Assembly: GCA_965226045.1 (NCBI GenBank)
Contig: CBDDBU010000022.1
Coordinates: forward strand, 110,793 to 174,792
Source: CBDDBU01 sp965226045
Lineage (GTDB): Bacteria > Pseudomonadota > Alphaproteobacteria > VGEJ01
DNA: 64,000 nucleotides
Reading direction: 5' to 3'
This document shows positions 35,950 to 44,994 of this stretch, one piece after another (within the stretch, counting starts at the first letter, position 1; each line of letters starts with the position of its first letter). The notes below the pieces were generated by a model, which worked only from the letters and a program-made list of their open reading frames with translations, had not been told where the DNA came from and did not search any database. The position numbers and the translations under genes were made by a program.

Positions 35950-36141
35950 TCAGCCGTCCGCACCGGTGTAGGTCCGGGAGCCGAGAACCTCGCGGATCGC
36001 GTGGGCAGGCATTCCGACCGCGGCCAGCAGCGCCCCGGCGTCGGGAAGCGGTGCGGCGAAGCCGGGATCGGCATCTCCTGTGCTGCCGGGATCGAAAAGG
36101 GTGTCGTTGGACTCGGTCGAGCTATGAATGCGATCGAACAT
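35950..36141 (-). CDS. Small hypothetical protein
   Basis: 63 residues; GGAGA lies 7 bases before the ATG at 36141. Acidic N-terminus (SSTESNDTLFDPGSTGDADP) and an amphipathic C-terminal helix (GALLAAVGMPAHAIREVLGS). It lies 108 bases upstream of ssb on the same strand. No family recognised. Confidence 0.5.
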   Translation of the reverse strand: MFDRIHSSTESNDTLFDPGSTGDADPGFAAPLPDAGALLAAVGMPAHAIREVLGSRTYTGADG

Positions 36142-36330
36142 TTTGCATCTCCGCTTGATAGGGTTGAGACGCAGCCCGGAGGGAACTCTCTTTTACCTTG
36201 GGCGCGTCGCCCTTCTCTTCGCCTTCCTCAACCTCTCATGCACGTTGGTCGAGGCAGGCCGGAGAGTTCGGTGGCATCGCCCGGCGGCAACCCGTGGCAC
36301 GACTTTGCCCTGCAGCGGCCGAGCGGGTCG

Positions 36331-36645
36331 TCAGAGGGCCGCGTCGTTGGCGTCCATGATGGCGATGACGGCATCGTCGAGGCTGCCCCTCGCGCTCATC
36401 AATGTGTTCTCGAGATGGAGAAGCCGGTGGCGGAGCCCGGCGCGGTCGTCGCAGGACGGGTTGCCGGGCAGACGCATGATGGCGTTCCGCAGTTCGGCGA
36501 AGCGTTCCGCCAGATCCTTCATGTGGGCAGCGGCTTCGCGTGTGCCGGTGCGCGCCTCGGTCAGGAACGTGCCAGGATCGGGCCGGTTCCCAGCCACTGT
36601 GTTGAAATCGTCTTCGCCGCGGGGCATTGTGAGCGTATCGAGCAT
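36331..36645 (-). CDS. Small helical hypothetical protein
   Basis: 104 residues from the ATG at 36645, chosen because GGAGG lies five bases before it; a longer frame to 36906 has no such site. Mostly helical: EAAAHMKDLAERFAELRNAI, then RHRLLHLENTLMSARGSLDD and AVIAIMDAND. A possible coiled coil. Same strand as ssb and the zinc-ribbon gene, so perhaps one module. Confidence 0.55.
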   Translation of the reverse strand: MLDTLTMPRGEDDFNTVAGNRPDPGTFLTEARTGTREAAAHMKDLAERFAELRNAIMRLPGNPSCDDRAGLRHRLLHLENTLMSARGSLDDAVIAIMDANDAAL

Positions 36646-36982
36646 GTGGGCCTCCATGGGTGCAAAGAAGGGTGGGGGAGACGCCGGGGGAAGTGGCTCC
36701 CTCCGCGCAGCTCCCGAATCACCCCGGCTTAGCCGTCTCTTGACTCTGTGGGCCGCACCGCGAGGCGGGAGGATCATGCCGGGTCCAAGTTGTCGGGCAC
36801 ACATATTTGGTGTCGTCCAGGGAGTCATCGGGAAGCACGTGAAACGTCGCGACGCATTTCCCGAATATGGCGGCTTGGACGGTTCCTGCCGGAGTGGGCC
36901 GCGCAAGGCGCAAATTCCCGGAAGCGCGCGTAGCGCGCGGCTACGAGTTTTCGGGCCCCCGCGCCGGATACCGGGTGGTGCT
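36646..36982. other. Intergenic stretch with short palindromes
   Basis: 337 bases without a convincing gene. A perfect 10-bp palindrome CGTCGCGACG lies at 36845-36854 and a small hairpin CGTAGC-GCGCG-GCTACG at 36929-36945. Either could be an operator or a termination signal for the minus-strand genes. Confidence 0.4.
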
Positions 36983-37771
36983 CTACATATCCGGGATCAG
37001 CTCCACCTGGTCCCGGGAAAGCTTGGCGAAGGCCAAGCAGACCACTACATCTTCCCACTGGTCCCATGTCCCATGATTCTTGCCGGTGGCGATCTCGATG
37101 ACAGTAACTCGAGGTGGCAGAACCGGCAGACCGCGATGCTCGCCCGAACGCGCCCAGGACCGGCGGGCGCACGGAGGACACCGGGACGCGCCCTGGGACG
37201 GTGCGGCACAATCTATACAAAGCCTTCGTACTCGCCGCTGAACGTAGCGCTGTCGGCTTCTTGCATTCTTCGCCTTTTTTCTTGAGCGTTTGGCCGCGCT
37301 CCCGGCGCACCGGTCGCAATACGCGGCATCACTGGGCGCCGGCGTGCCGCACCGGCCGCACAAACCGGCGGTCCGCCGCGTGGCATATTGTTCCCGCTCC
37401 CTGTCACGCCGTGCCACGCGGCACGGTTCGCACACCGCGCCGCCTTCAATGGGTGGATTTGTACCGCAGCGCGTGCACGTGCGAGCGTCCCGCCGTGCCC
37501 GGTCGCGCCGCCTGCCCCTGTCGCGCGCAAACTCGCGGCACCGTTCCGGGTCTCTGCCGCCGTAAAGAATGCCGGCCGCCTTGGCCTTCGCGCATCTTGC
37601 GCGCTCGGCCTTGCGCCGTTTTTCGCCGCAGTGCCGGCACAAGGTCCGATCGGGCGCGGGCCTCGCCTTCCCGCACCTCGGACACATGCCGCGGGTAATC
37701 CGGTCGGCGGTAATGCGTTCATACCGCCGCCGCCCGCATGCACGTTCTTTCTCAGGATCTTTGTATGGCAT
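36983..37771 (-). CDS. Multi zinc-ribbon protein (four CxxC...CxxC units)
   Basis: 262 residues from the ATG at 37771, with GGGAGGAAC immediately before. Four ribbons in a row: CPRCGKARPAPDRTLCRHC, CTRCGTNPPIEGGAVCEPC, CGRCGTPAPSDAAYCDRC and CIDCAAPSQGASRCPPC. Between them lie arginine/lysine-rich helices (EKERACGRRRYERITADRIT, RDRGRRRDRARRDART). The unit spacing is regular, so it looks like repeated duplication of one ribbon-helix module. Likely binds nucleic acid or acts as a scaffold. The C-terminal 40 residues (NHGTWDQWEDVVVCLAFAKL) are a separate non-cysteine domain. Confidence 0.7.
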   Translation of the reverse strand: MPYKDPEKERACGRRRYERITADRITRGMCPRCGKARPAPDRTLCRHCGEKRRKAERARCAKAKAAGILYGGRDPERCREFARDRGRRRDRARRDARTCTRCGTNPPIEGGAVCEPCRVARRDREREQYATRRTAGLCGRCGTPAPSDAAYCDRCAGSAAKRSRKKAKNARSRQRYVQRRVRRLCIDCAAPSQGASRCPPCARRSWARSGEHRGLPVLPPRVTVIEIATGKNHGTWDQWEDVVVCLAFAKLSRDQVELIPDM

Positions 37772-37863
37772 GTTCCTCCCTTCCGCGGTTGTGGTCCGGG
37801 CGAAGGACGCCCGGCCGACCTGTGGCATCTGTGGCCGGCGGGACATCCCCGGGGGCAGGCCGT

Positions 37864-38187
37864 TTAGCGCCCCTTGCGCCTACGCTCCGCGAATAGGCCC
37901 GTTGCCGCCGATCCCCAATACTGGATGCCGGAACAAGCGATCTTCACGCCGGTGCACACGATGATCTCGTCCCGCTCGGGCCGCATGCGCTGCACGGCGC
38001 TGAGCGACATGATCTGGCGCGGTTGTTTGCCGGACATCGACTTGCCCTTGCAGGGCCAGCGGACGATCTCGCCGTCGAATGTGGATTTGTAGCGCTCGAC
38101 GACGTAGCGGTTATCGTCGAGACCGCGCATGAACATATGAATGAGAAAAGTGCGCGAACTGGCGCCGGGTGCCGTGGCTGTCTGCAT
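37864..38187 (-). CDS. Small hypothetical protein of the ssb module
   Basis: 107 residues from the ATG at 38187, with GGGGAGA eight bases upstream. Reads MQTATAPGASSRTFLIHMFM, then DDNRYVVERYKSTFDGEIVR and RQIMSLSAVQRMRPERDEII. Basic C-terminus. An open upstream extension (to 38598) enters the IS6 end and is not coding. No family recognised. It lies 92 bases upstream of the zinc-ribbon gene, same strand. Confidence 0.5.
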   Translation of the reverse strand: MQTATAPGASSRTFLIHMFMRGLDDNRYVVERYKSTFDGEIVRWPCKGKSMSGKQPRQIMSLSAVQRMRPERDEIIVCTGVKIACSGIQYWGSAATGLFAERRRKGR

Positions 38188-38314
38188 GATGCCGTCTCCC
38201 CTGAGATCGGTGGTTGCGAGCGGCGGGAACACCCTCCCGGACATCCATCCGCCGCTCTGCTCCCGGCCAGGCTCGACCTCTCGGAGGAGCAAGGCGCGCG
38301 GGAGGGTCGCGGTC

Positions 38315-39118
38315 GGCATTGTCACGTTAACGCCGTGGCTTCGGCACGGCCGGTGCTTTAGCGTCTCTGAATGTGCAAGATATCTTACCGTCGTCACCGC
38401 TTTCCGCCGATCATCATCCAGCATGCCGTCTGGCTGTATTGCCGTTTCACGCTGAGCTATCGGGACGTTGAGGACCTGCTTGCCGAGCGTGGTCTCGACC
38501 TCTCGTATGAGACAGTTCGAAGATGGGTCTTGAAATTCGGCCGGGCATATGCGCGGCGGGTTCAACGTCGGCGGCCACGACCGACCGAACGATGGCACTT
38601 GGACGAGATGGTCGTGGTGATCCGGGGAAGGCGGTACTTTCTCTGGCGTGCCGTGGACAGCGAAGGCGAAGTCTTGGATTTCCTGATTCAGTCCCGCAGG
38701 AACACGAAGGCCGCGATTCGGTTGATGCGCAAACTGTTGAAGAAGCAGGGTTTTGCGCCATCGACAATCGTCACCGATAAACTTCGTTCCTACGGCTCAG
38801 CGATCCGCAAGCTCGGCCTTTGCGCAGAGCATGAGCAGGGCTTACGGAAGAACAATCGAGCCGAAAACTCCCATCAGCCGGTACGACGACGAGAGCGAAA
38901 GATGCAGCGCTTCAAATCGCCAAAGTCTGCCCAGAGATTCCTCGCCATCCACGCTGCCGTCTACAATCTCTTCAACGTCCAGCGCCACCTGATTTCCCGC
39001 CGGACGCTTCGCCGATTTCGCACCTCAGCCATGGCGGAATGGCGGGCAACAACAACGGTCGCTTAACGAACGCAATCGGGGAAAGCCTTTCACCCGCCGC
39101 CATTAAGTTGACAGTGCC
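38315..39118 (+). mobile_element. IS6-family element (A)
   Basis: Left end GGCATTGTCACGTTAACGCC (38315 on) and right end the complement of GGCACTGTCAACTTAATGGC (to 39118), the IS6-type GGCxxTGTxAxxTTAA ends. One intact transposase gene. No 8-bp duplication. A detached copy of the left end lies inverted at 46492-46559. Confidence 0.85.
38371..39066 (+). CDS. IS6-family transposase (A)
   Basis: 231 residues. N-terminal zinc-ribbon-less start with a helix-turn-helix SYRDVEDLLAERGLDLSYET, then the DDE domain: WHLDEMVVVIRGRRYFLW (first Asp), STIVTDKLRSYGSAIRKL (second Asp) and NNRAENSHQPVRRRERKM (Glu). Complete frame; lower GC than most neighbours. Confidence 0.93.
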   Translation: MCKISYRRHRFPPIIIQHAVWLYCRFTLSYRDVEDLLAERGLDLSYETVRRWVLKFGRAYARRVQRRRPRPTERWHLDEMVVVIRGRRYFLWRAVDSEGEVLDFLIQSRRNTKAAIRLMRKLLKKQGFAPSTIVTDKLRSYGSAIRKLGLCAEHEQGLRKNNRAENSHQPVRRRERKMQRFKSPKSAQRFLAIHAAVYNLFNVQRHLISRRTLRRFRTSAMAEWRATTTVA

Positions 39119-39119
39119 G

Positions 39120-39269
39120 ATCTGGAGGACTGTGTTCATGTCAAGAAGCCAAGCTGAAACTGCCATAGCCGGATACATCGATGGGTTCTATAATCCAGTC
39201 CGTCGGCACTCGACGCTGGACTTCACAAGCCCCGTCAAATTCGAGGCAGAAGCAATGCAAACGGTGTAG
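39120..39269 (+). pseudogene. IS3-type OrfB C-terminal fragment
   Basis: About 49 codons ending RSQAETAIAGYIDGFYNPVR then RHSTLDFTSPVKFE, the typical end of IS3 OrfB (YN..RRHSxLxxxSPxxFE). It begins right at the IS6 end, so the IS3 copy was cut by IS6. Confidence 0.75.
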
Positions 39270-39270
39270 G

Positions 39271-40323
39271 GCGCCTCCACTTTTCCTGGATGGGTCCACT
39301 GCCCGTCTGGCCGGCTACCGAGGTGTGAACGCGTTCGCCCAGTTCGCCGCCCTGCTCTCCCAGGAGCAGCTCGAGGCAGTGGGTGCGTTCTGGAGCCCGA
39401 GCAAGCAGCGCTACACCGCGCCCGCAATCACCACCTTCCACAACATCCTCGCCGCGCTGCCGCCCGAGACCCTGGACAACGCCATCGGTCAGTGGACCGG
39501 CCAGCACAGCACGGCACATGCGCCTGTCGCCATGGACGGGAAGGACCTGCGAGGTGCCTCGAAGCAGACCGAAGACGGGCGCCGGATGATGGTCGCGGCG
39601 GTGGAACACGACTCCGGCATGGTCCTCGGGCAGGTGGAGGTCGACAGCAAGAGCAACGAAATCCCGGCCGTACGCGAGCTCTCCAGCAGCCTCGACCTCG
39701 CAGGCCGCATTGTCACCGTCGATGCGATGCACGCCCAGCACGAGACGGCGCGCTGCCTGCTCGGGCGCCGCGCCGACTACGTGATCAGCGCCATCAAGGA
39801 CAATCAGGAAACCATCCTCGAAGACCTCAAGGCGATCGACTTCAGCGACGCGCCCTGGCACGAAACCGTCGACAAGGGCCATGGCCGCATCGAGCGCCGC
39901 CGCTGTGCCGCCGTCGACCTCTCCGGCGCCGAATGGGACGGCTACGCGAACCTCCACGGGCGCCGCCAGGCGATGCGCATCGAACGCGAGATCCTCAAGA
40001 CCGGCAAGAGCAGCATCGAAGTGACCTGGAGCCTCACCTCGCTCGGCACAGACCGCGCCGGGCCCGAGGAGCTTCTGGCCCTGGTCCGTAACCACTGGCA
40101 CATCGAAAACCGGCTGCACTACGTGCGCGACTTCACCTACGACGAAGACCGCTGCCGGGCGTATGTGCGTCACCTGCCCCGCAATCTCGCCTGCCTGACC
40201 AACGTGGCCATCGCCATCGTGCGTTGTAGCGGCCGCTTCCGCTACCTGCCCGAGGCCAACCGCCACTATGCCGCCCGCGCGCAGGATGCCCTCGACGCGA
40301 TCCTGATCGCGCCCACCGCATGA
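39271..40323 (+). pseudogene. ISAs1-family transposase lacking its N-terminus
   Basis: About 350 codons open to 40323. ISAs1-type blocks: PVAMDGKDLRGASKQTEDGR (first Asp), IVTVDAMHAQHETARCLL (second Asp), DYVISAIKDNQETILEDL, then NHWHIENRLHYVRDFTYDED (Glu). The first ~40-50 residues of the family are missing and the frame instead continues from the IS3 remnant, so there is no proper start. Confidence 0.85.
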
Positions 40324-40611
40324 TCCCGCAGGCGTAATCGCATAGCAGGGGGCGCAGAGACGCGCCGTCGAGCGGCGCGGTCGGACTGTCGTGCCCGCCG
40401 TGCCAGAAAACGCCGCTCGGCGGAGTCAGGCGGCTCTCATGACGTCGTCAAGCCAAGCTTGGAAACGACCCAAATCACCTTCAGCAGGTGCGCGCTCCCT
40501 CATCTCGCACCTTCAGCCCGGACAAAAAATTGTTCCTGGACATTCAGGTCTGTCCATAACTGCTTCGGTAATCTACTTTTATGGATAGGCCGCCAAGCGA
40601 AGGAAAAACTT
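40324..40611. other. Region upstream of the first lipoprotein metalloprotease gene
   Basis: 288 bases with no gene. The half nearest the gene is AT-rich (TTTATGG near 40580), which could contain its promoter; no exact -35/-10 pair is claimed. Confidence 0.35.
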
Positions 40612-42056
40612 ATGAATAAGCTGATCGTGCCGGCGCTGGCCGGGTTTCTGGTGCTCGGCGCATGCGGCGGGGGCGGGCTTGGTCCGCCAACCCCGGAAAC
40701 GCAGCCGACGCTCGACTACTCGAATTCGGCGACGACGCACCACAGCTACGCGGAATACGAAACGGGCTCGTACGCCTACTCCATCCCTGCGGGGCGACGC
40801 CCCGACGCTCTACTACATCGGCGGGGACCTGGAGCCGCGGGAGACCCTGCGCCACACCCTGACGGAGAACGGAATCCGCCACTTCATCGGCGCGTCTCGC
40901 GACGGTGTGGGGGTGGATCGGCTACAGGACTATGAGAAAGACTTGACGACCCAGAACGGGGCCGATCCGTACGGGCTGGACGGCCATGACTTCAAGCCCT
41001 TCACCGGCACGCCGCAGTTGTACTTGGACCCCGACCTTTTGCTGGACGCCAACGTGGGGGTCCTGGGGGCCCTGTGGAGCAGCGTCCAGATCCTGAACGA
41101 TGCCCTGCCTCCGGAGTTTCAGATCACGCTCAAGGGCAGCCGCGCCACGCGGCTCAGCACCCAGCACGAGCTCTATGTGAGTCTCGAGACGGCCGACACG
41201 ATCACCACGACATGCGGGGAGGGGGTGGTGGCCTGCGCGGCCCTTCTCAACCGGGAACGCACGCACTCAGCCATCCTCTATATTCCCGACGACCTCGACA
41301 CGTCCGAATATACCTTCCCTCGCAAGCTCATCATCCACGAGCTCCTGCACGCGCTCGGCATCCAGGGGCACGTGGACAGCGTTGAGTTCCCGGACAGCAT
41401 CATGGGCACGAGCGGCGAGTACATCCCGAATCTCGGTCACGTCATCAGCAAGATCGACCGGGAAATCCTGCAAATCATGTACATGAGCCAGGAAACCGCG
41501 ATCTACAACGATTGGGGCGAATGGTCGGACACCGCCTTCCATGTCATGGGCGAGTCGGAGGATGGGGACCTGCGCTTCGGCGTTGCCCTCTTCAACGGTC
41601 TGCCGCAGCCCTGGGCCAGCGGCGTCAAGCCGGATGAGGACCTGCACGACAACACTGAGCTGACCGGTACGGTCACGTGGAGCGGCGCTCTGCTGGGCTT
41701 CTCCGGCCCGTCGCCGATCGCAGGGGATGCCGCGCTCGAGGTCGACCTGACGACGGTGGGAACCGACGGCAACGAGCAGGACCTGAGTTTCGAGGACATC
41801 TACTTCGTGAACCGATTCGAGTCCGACACGACCGACGACTCGGATCGCTGGTTCCACACCCGCAACATCGACTACAAGGTCGAGATCAGCGGCAACTATT
41901 TTGAGAACGTGAAAGGGCGACGACTACGAGCAGGGCTTCGTCACCGGCCTGTTCATGGGCGCCGAGCACGAGCACATGGGCGGGACCGTCAAGAGGACCG
42001 ACATGATCAGCGCGTTCGGAGGCAGCAGACCGGAGAGCGCGACGACAACGGAGTAA
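40612..42056 (+). pseudogene. Lipoprotein metzincin-like protease with C-terminal TbpB-like barrel, two frameshifts
   Basis: Starts MNKLIVPALAGFLVLGACGG, a lipoprotein signal with lipobox LGAC. The protease part has KLIIHELLHALGIQGHVDSV, a zinc-binding HExxH site with a third histidine, and a Met-turn-like DSIMGTSGEY followed by SKIDREILQIMYM. The C-terminal part (LRFGVALFNGLPQPWA, TGTVTWSGALLGFSG, FVTGLFMGAEHEHMGG) resembles the handle/barrel of TbpB-type surface lipoproteins. One extra G near 40791-40795 and another near 41915-41917 break the frame; removing both restores about 480 residues. It is paired with an intact diverged homologue at 44995-46428. Confidence 0.7.
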
Positions 42057-42117
42057 ACGAGGTTGAGATGATCTGTGCCGACGGCGGCCAGGGCCTCATC
42101 TGTGCCCTGCCGACCGT

Positions 42118-42330
42118 CTAGCCTTCGCTCCCCTTGGCGCCGTCCGGCTGCTTGGCCGCGAAGGCCTGTCGCACGAGCTCCATCGCGTAAGGAATCTGGC
42201 GGGCGTTATCCACCTCCAGCTGGACGTCGCCGTTGCCCCAGAGCCCGAGATTGGTGACGTCGGCGGCAAGCCCGCGCGGGTCGGAGATTTCGTCGAAGCG
42301 CACGTTGAGGGTGAGCAGGAGCCGGCGCTT
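42118..42330 (-). pseudogene. C-terminal fragment of a DUF5655-like protein
   Basis: The frame ends RFDEISDPRGLAADVTNLGL, then WGNGDVQLEVDNARQIPYAM and ELVRQAF at 42118. The DPRGLxxDVxxxGxWGNGDV pattern is the C-terminus of DUF5655/COG3586-type proteins. The N-terminal part is lost at an IS3 remnant. Confidence 0.55.
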
Positions 42331-42338
42331 CTGCGCTC

Positions 42339-42473
42339 AAGGTCATCGGCTGGGGCTGGTTTTACCTGTCGACCATCCTGGACGACTACCGCTACATCAT
42401 TGCTTGGAAGCTCTGCACCAAAATGACGGCGGACGATGTGATGGCAACACTGAAGTTGGCGCTAGTGGATTGA
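42339..42473 (+). pseudogene. IS3-type OrfB internal fragment
   Basis: Reads KVIGWGWFYLSTILDDYRYI, then IAWKLCTKMTADDVMATLKL, the region around the second catalytic Asp of an IS3 OrfB. Very similar to the fragment at 60767-60935. It stops at 42473 where the IS630 repeat begins. Confidence 0.75.
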
Positions 42474-42648
42474 TTTCAACGTTTGGAACCCTCGGTTTCG
42501 TGCGGCGATGATGTCATCGGGATGTGCTTCCCGCTCCAGATGAATGGTTGTGGGTTGGCGATTGATTTCAACGTTTGGAACCCTCGGTTTCGTGCGGCGA
42601 TGATGTCATCGGGATGTGCTTTCCAGATGAATGGTTGTGGGTTGGCGG
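42469..42648 (-). repeat. Tandem duplication of an IS630 tail (92 + 88 bp)
   Basis: Two adjacent units beginning ATTGATTTCAACGTTTGGAA at 42469 and 42561. The second is four bases shorter (CTTCCCGCTCCAGA versus CTTTCCAGA). Otherwise they are identical. Both read, on the minus strand, as the end of an IS630 transposase (HPDDIIAARNRGFQTLKSI). Confidence 0.88.
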
Positions 42649-42718
42649 CATTGTATTCACGGACGAAGCGATTGATGGCGGCCTGGAGATCGACGAGGGA
42701 ATGGAAGATAATCGACGG
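42476..42718 (-). pseudogene. IS630-family transposase C-terminal fragment
   Basis: Reads IIFHSLVDLQAAINRFVREY, then NAANPQPFIWKAHPDDIIAA and RNRGFQTLKSI, the IS630 DDE C-terminus, then continues into the duplicated unit. Upstream (42718-42840) the same frame reads a signal-peptide-like MCLVSIFSAVLAAGAAVAAP, so the remnant is fused to the start of an unrelated secreted protein. Confidence 0.7.
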
Positions 42719-42925
42719 GATGCCCGAGACTTCGTCCGGCGCGGCCACGGCGGCGCCGGCGGCAAGGACCGCGGAGAAAATCGAGACCAGGCACATCTTT
42801 TTCACCGGCGCGTTCCATCGTGGGCGGTGTGAGGCGGTGTACGAAGGCCTCATTGGCGGCGATGCCGGATCGGTGCTGTCTGCAAGGCGATTGGGGGATG
42901 TCGACGCCGGGCAACAGACCCGTTG

Positions 42926-43812
42926 TCAGCCAATCGAGCTACCAAACAGAATCTTGCGTTCGTGCTCCCGCGTGAGCCTGGCCTCATAGGCTTCGTGCGT
43001 CTCGAAGCGTCCGAAATCTTCGATGGCCGAGGACAGGCTGGCACATTCCTGCAGGCGGCGGGCCACTTGCTCGTCGTGGATCGTCTGTCTCTGGCCGATG
43101 GCAAAGTCGATCATGGCTCTCAGGGCCAGGGTCGCGGCGAGCGGATGTCTGGCCGCCAGGGCGTCGGCGGCCGGGGCCAGGATGTGGTCGAAGATGCCTT
43201 CGAGGTTTGACGCCTGTTCGATCGCCAGCGCGGCGGCCCTGTCCAGGGCCGGCCAATCTATCAGGAAGGACAAGGCGCTGATCGGGCTGCGGGACTGCTG
43301 GACGTGGTCGAGGGCTTTTTCCTCGGCTTCCATGTCGTCGAAATCGGGAAGTTTCTTCAGATACGCCCGGAGATGGGGCGCCGACAGGGAACGCTCGAAA
43401 CAGCTCCACCGGAGGGCCTGAGCCTCATCGGACCGTCCGAGCGCCTCCAGCGCATCGATCCGGGCGTCCTCGCACGCGAATCGGTGCCGGGTCGGATATC
43501 CGTCGTCATCGTGTTCGGCCGCATCCACAGCCTTCAGGGCCTCCTCGGCTCGGCCCGCCCCGCCGCCAGGAGCCTGCGGGCAATCCCGGCGGCGACCGCA
43601 GGCTCCTTCCGGTCGCCTTCGTCAACCTGGTCGATGAAGGCATCGACATCGCCCTGGGCGTCGGCAATATCCTGCAGGGCCGAGCGGGCGGTCTGGAGCC
43701 GCAAGCGCTCCGCAGTCTCGGCTTCGACGTCTGTCCCCAGGTGTCGCCAATGTATTTTCCGTCGGTGCGCTTCTGGCAGCTGTACGGCCGGCGTGTTCGA
43801 ATATTCGGTCAT
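42926..43812 (-). pseudogene. DUF6880-type protein, truncated and frameshifted
   Basis: Two frames belong together. The 5' part (43812 down) reads ERLRLQTARSALQDIADAQG, then FIDQVDEGDRKEPAVAAGIA and RRLLAAGRAE. The 3' part continues DAAEHDDDGYPTRHRFACED, then RSLSAPHLRAYLKKLPDFDD to 42926. The break lies at about 43541-43551 where CCGAG is repeated in tandem, a 5-bp duplication. The N-terminal half of the family is absent, presumably removed by the IS6 element on its right. Confidence 0.65.
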
Positions 43813-43825
43813 CAGTTGCTTCAGA

Positions 43826-44717
43826 GGCTCTGTTGCAAAATCCGGCTATTTGGTGACGTGTCTGTGTGATCTGCCGAGAGGGGTTGAGGCATGAGCGACT
43901 TCAAGGGACGTCACTTCCGGGGGGAGATCGTGCTCTGGGCCGTACGCTGGTACTGCCGGTATCCGATCAGCTACCGCGACCTTGAAGCGATGATGACCGA
44001 GCGCGGCGTCGCGGTCGACCACTCCACGATCTATCGTTGGGTGCAGCGTTTCGCGCCGGAGATGGAGAAACGTCTGCGCCGGCAGTGGCGCCGGCCGCAG
44101 TCGCGGAGTTGGCGCGTCGACGAGACCTACATCAAGGTCCGCGGCAAGTGGGCGTATCTGTACCGGGCGGTGGACAAGCTCGGGAACACGATCGATTTCT
44201 ACCTCTCGGCGACCCGCAACACCAAGGCAGCGAAGCGATTTCTCGGCAAGGCGCTGAGAGGATTGAAAGAGTGGGAGCAGCCCGAGGTGCTCAACACCGA
44301 CAAGGCGCCGGCCTATGCCGCTGCCATCGCGGAGCTGAAGGCCGAGGGCAAGTGCCCGAAGGACACGAGGCACAGGCAGGTGAAATACCTCAACAACGTC
44401 ATCGAGGCCGACCACGGCAAGCTCAAGCTGCTGATCCGGCCCGTGCGCGGGTTCAAGACGCTGAAGACGGCCTACGCCACGATCAAGGGCTTCGAGGTGA
44501 TGCGCGCGCTGCGCAAGGGCCAGGCCGGGATGTTCGCCCTCCAGGGCGGCATCGTCGGCGAGGCCCGGATCGTCGAGCGCGCCTTCGATCTCGGACCGTG
44601 CGCTCTGACCGAGGCGGTGGCGTTGCTACAGGACCGTCTGGCCAACGCAGAAACATGACGAAAGCACGGTTGTCGTCCTGATCTGACTCACCCCTACGTC
44701 AAGTTTGCAACAGAGCC
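43826..44717 (+). mobile_element. IS6-family element (B) with perfect 14-bp ends
   Basis: Ends GGCTCTGTTGCAAA (43826) and TTTGCAACAGAGCC (ending 44717), the IS26-like sequence. 892 bp with one intact transposase. No target duplication, and it truncates an IS3 gene on the right and a DUF6880 gene on the left, as expected after replicative transposition and deletion. Confidence 0.93.
43891..44658 (+). CDS. IS6-family transposase (B)
   Basis: 255 residues. SYRDLEAMMTERGVAVDHST helix-turn-helix, then WRVDETYIKVRGKWAYLYRA (Asp), VLNTDKAPAYAAAIAELK (Asp) and NNVIEADHGKLKLLIRPVRG (Glu). Close to IS26/IS6100-type transposases. Intact. Confidence 0.95.
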   Translation: MSDFKGRHFRGEIVLWAVRWYCRYPISYRDLEAMMTERGVAVDHSTIYRWVQRFAPEMEKRLRRQWRRPQSRSWRVDETYIKVRGKWAYLYRAVDKLGNTIDFYLSATRNTKAAKRFLGKALRGLKEWEQPEVLNTDKAPAYAAAIAELKAEGKCPKDTRHRQVKYLNNVIEADHGKLKLLIRPVRGFKTLKTAYATIKGFEVMRALRKGQAGMFALQGGIVGEARIVERAFDLGPCALTEAVALLQDRLANAET

Positions 44718-44940
44718 CTTTCAACCGCTCGGCGACCTCGCTGGGGATGCCGGCGCGCACGCCGCTGTCGCGCTCGAACCTCTTCACCCACTCATTGAGC
44801 GTCTGCACCGTGCAGCCGATCTTCCCAGCTATCGAGGAAACAGCCGCCCAACGCGAGGCGTGTTCCCCCTCGTGATCCAGAACCATCCGCACCGCACGGC
44901 CGCGAACCTCAGAAGAAAACCTGTTCCTTGGCTTGCTCAT
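44718..44940 (-). pseudogene. IS3-type OrfA N-terminal fragment
   Basis: From the ATG at 44940: MSKPRNRFSSEVRGRAVRMV, then AGKIGCTVQTLNEWVKRFER and GIPSEVAERLKG. This is the helix-turn-helix OrfA of IS3, cut at 44717 by IS6. A TCCAACTGTTGAGAAAGTGG sequence just upstream looks like its terminal region. Confidence 0.8.
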
Positions 44941-44994
44941 AATGGCTCCACTTTCTCAACAGTTGGAGCCTCCGACAAACCCGGAGCGGCTCAG

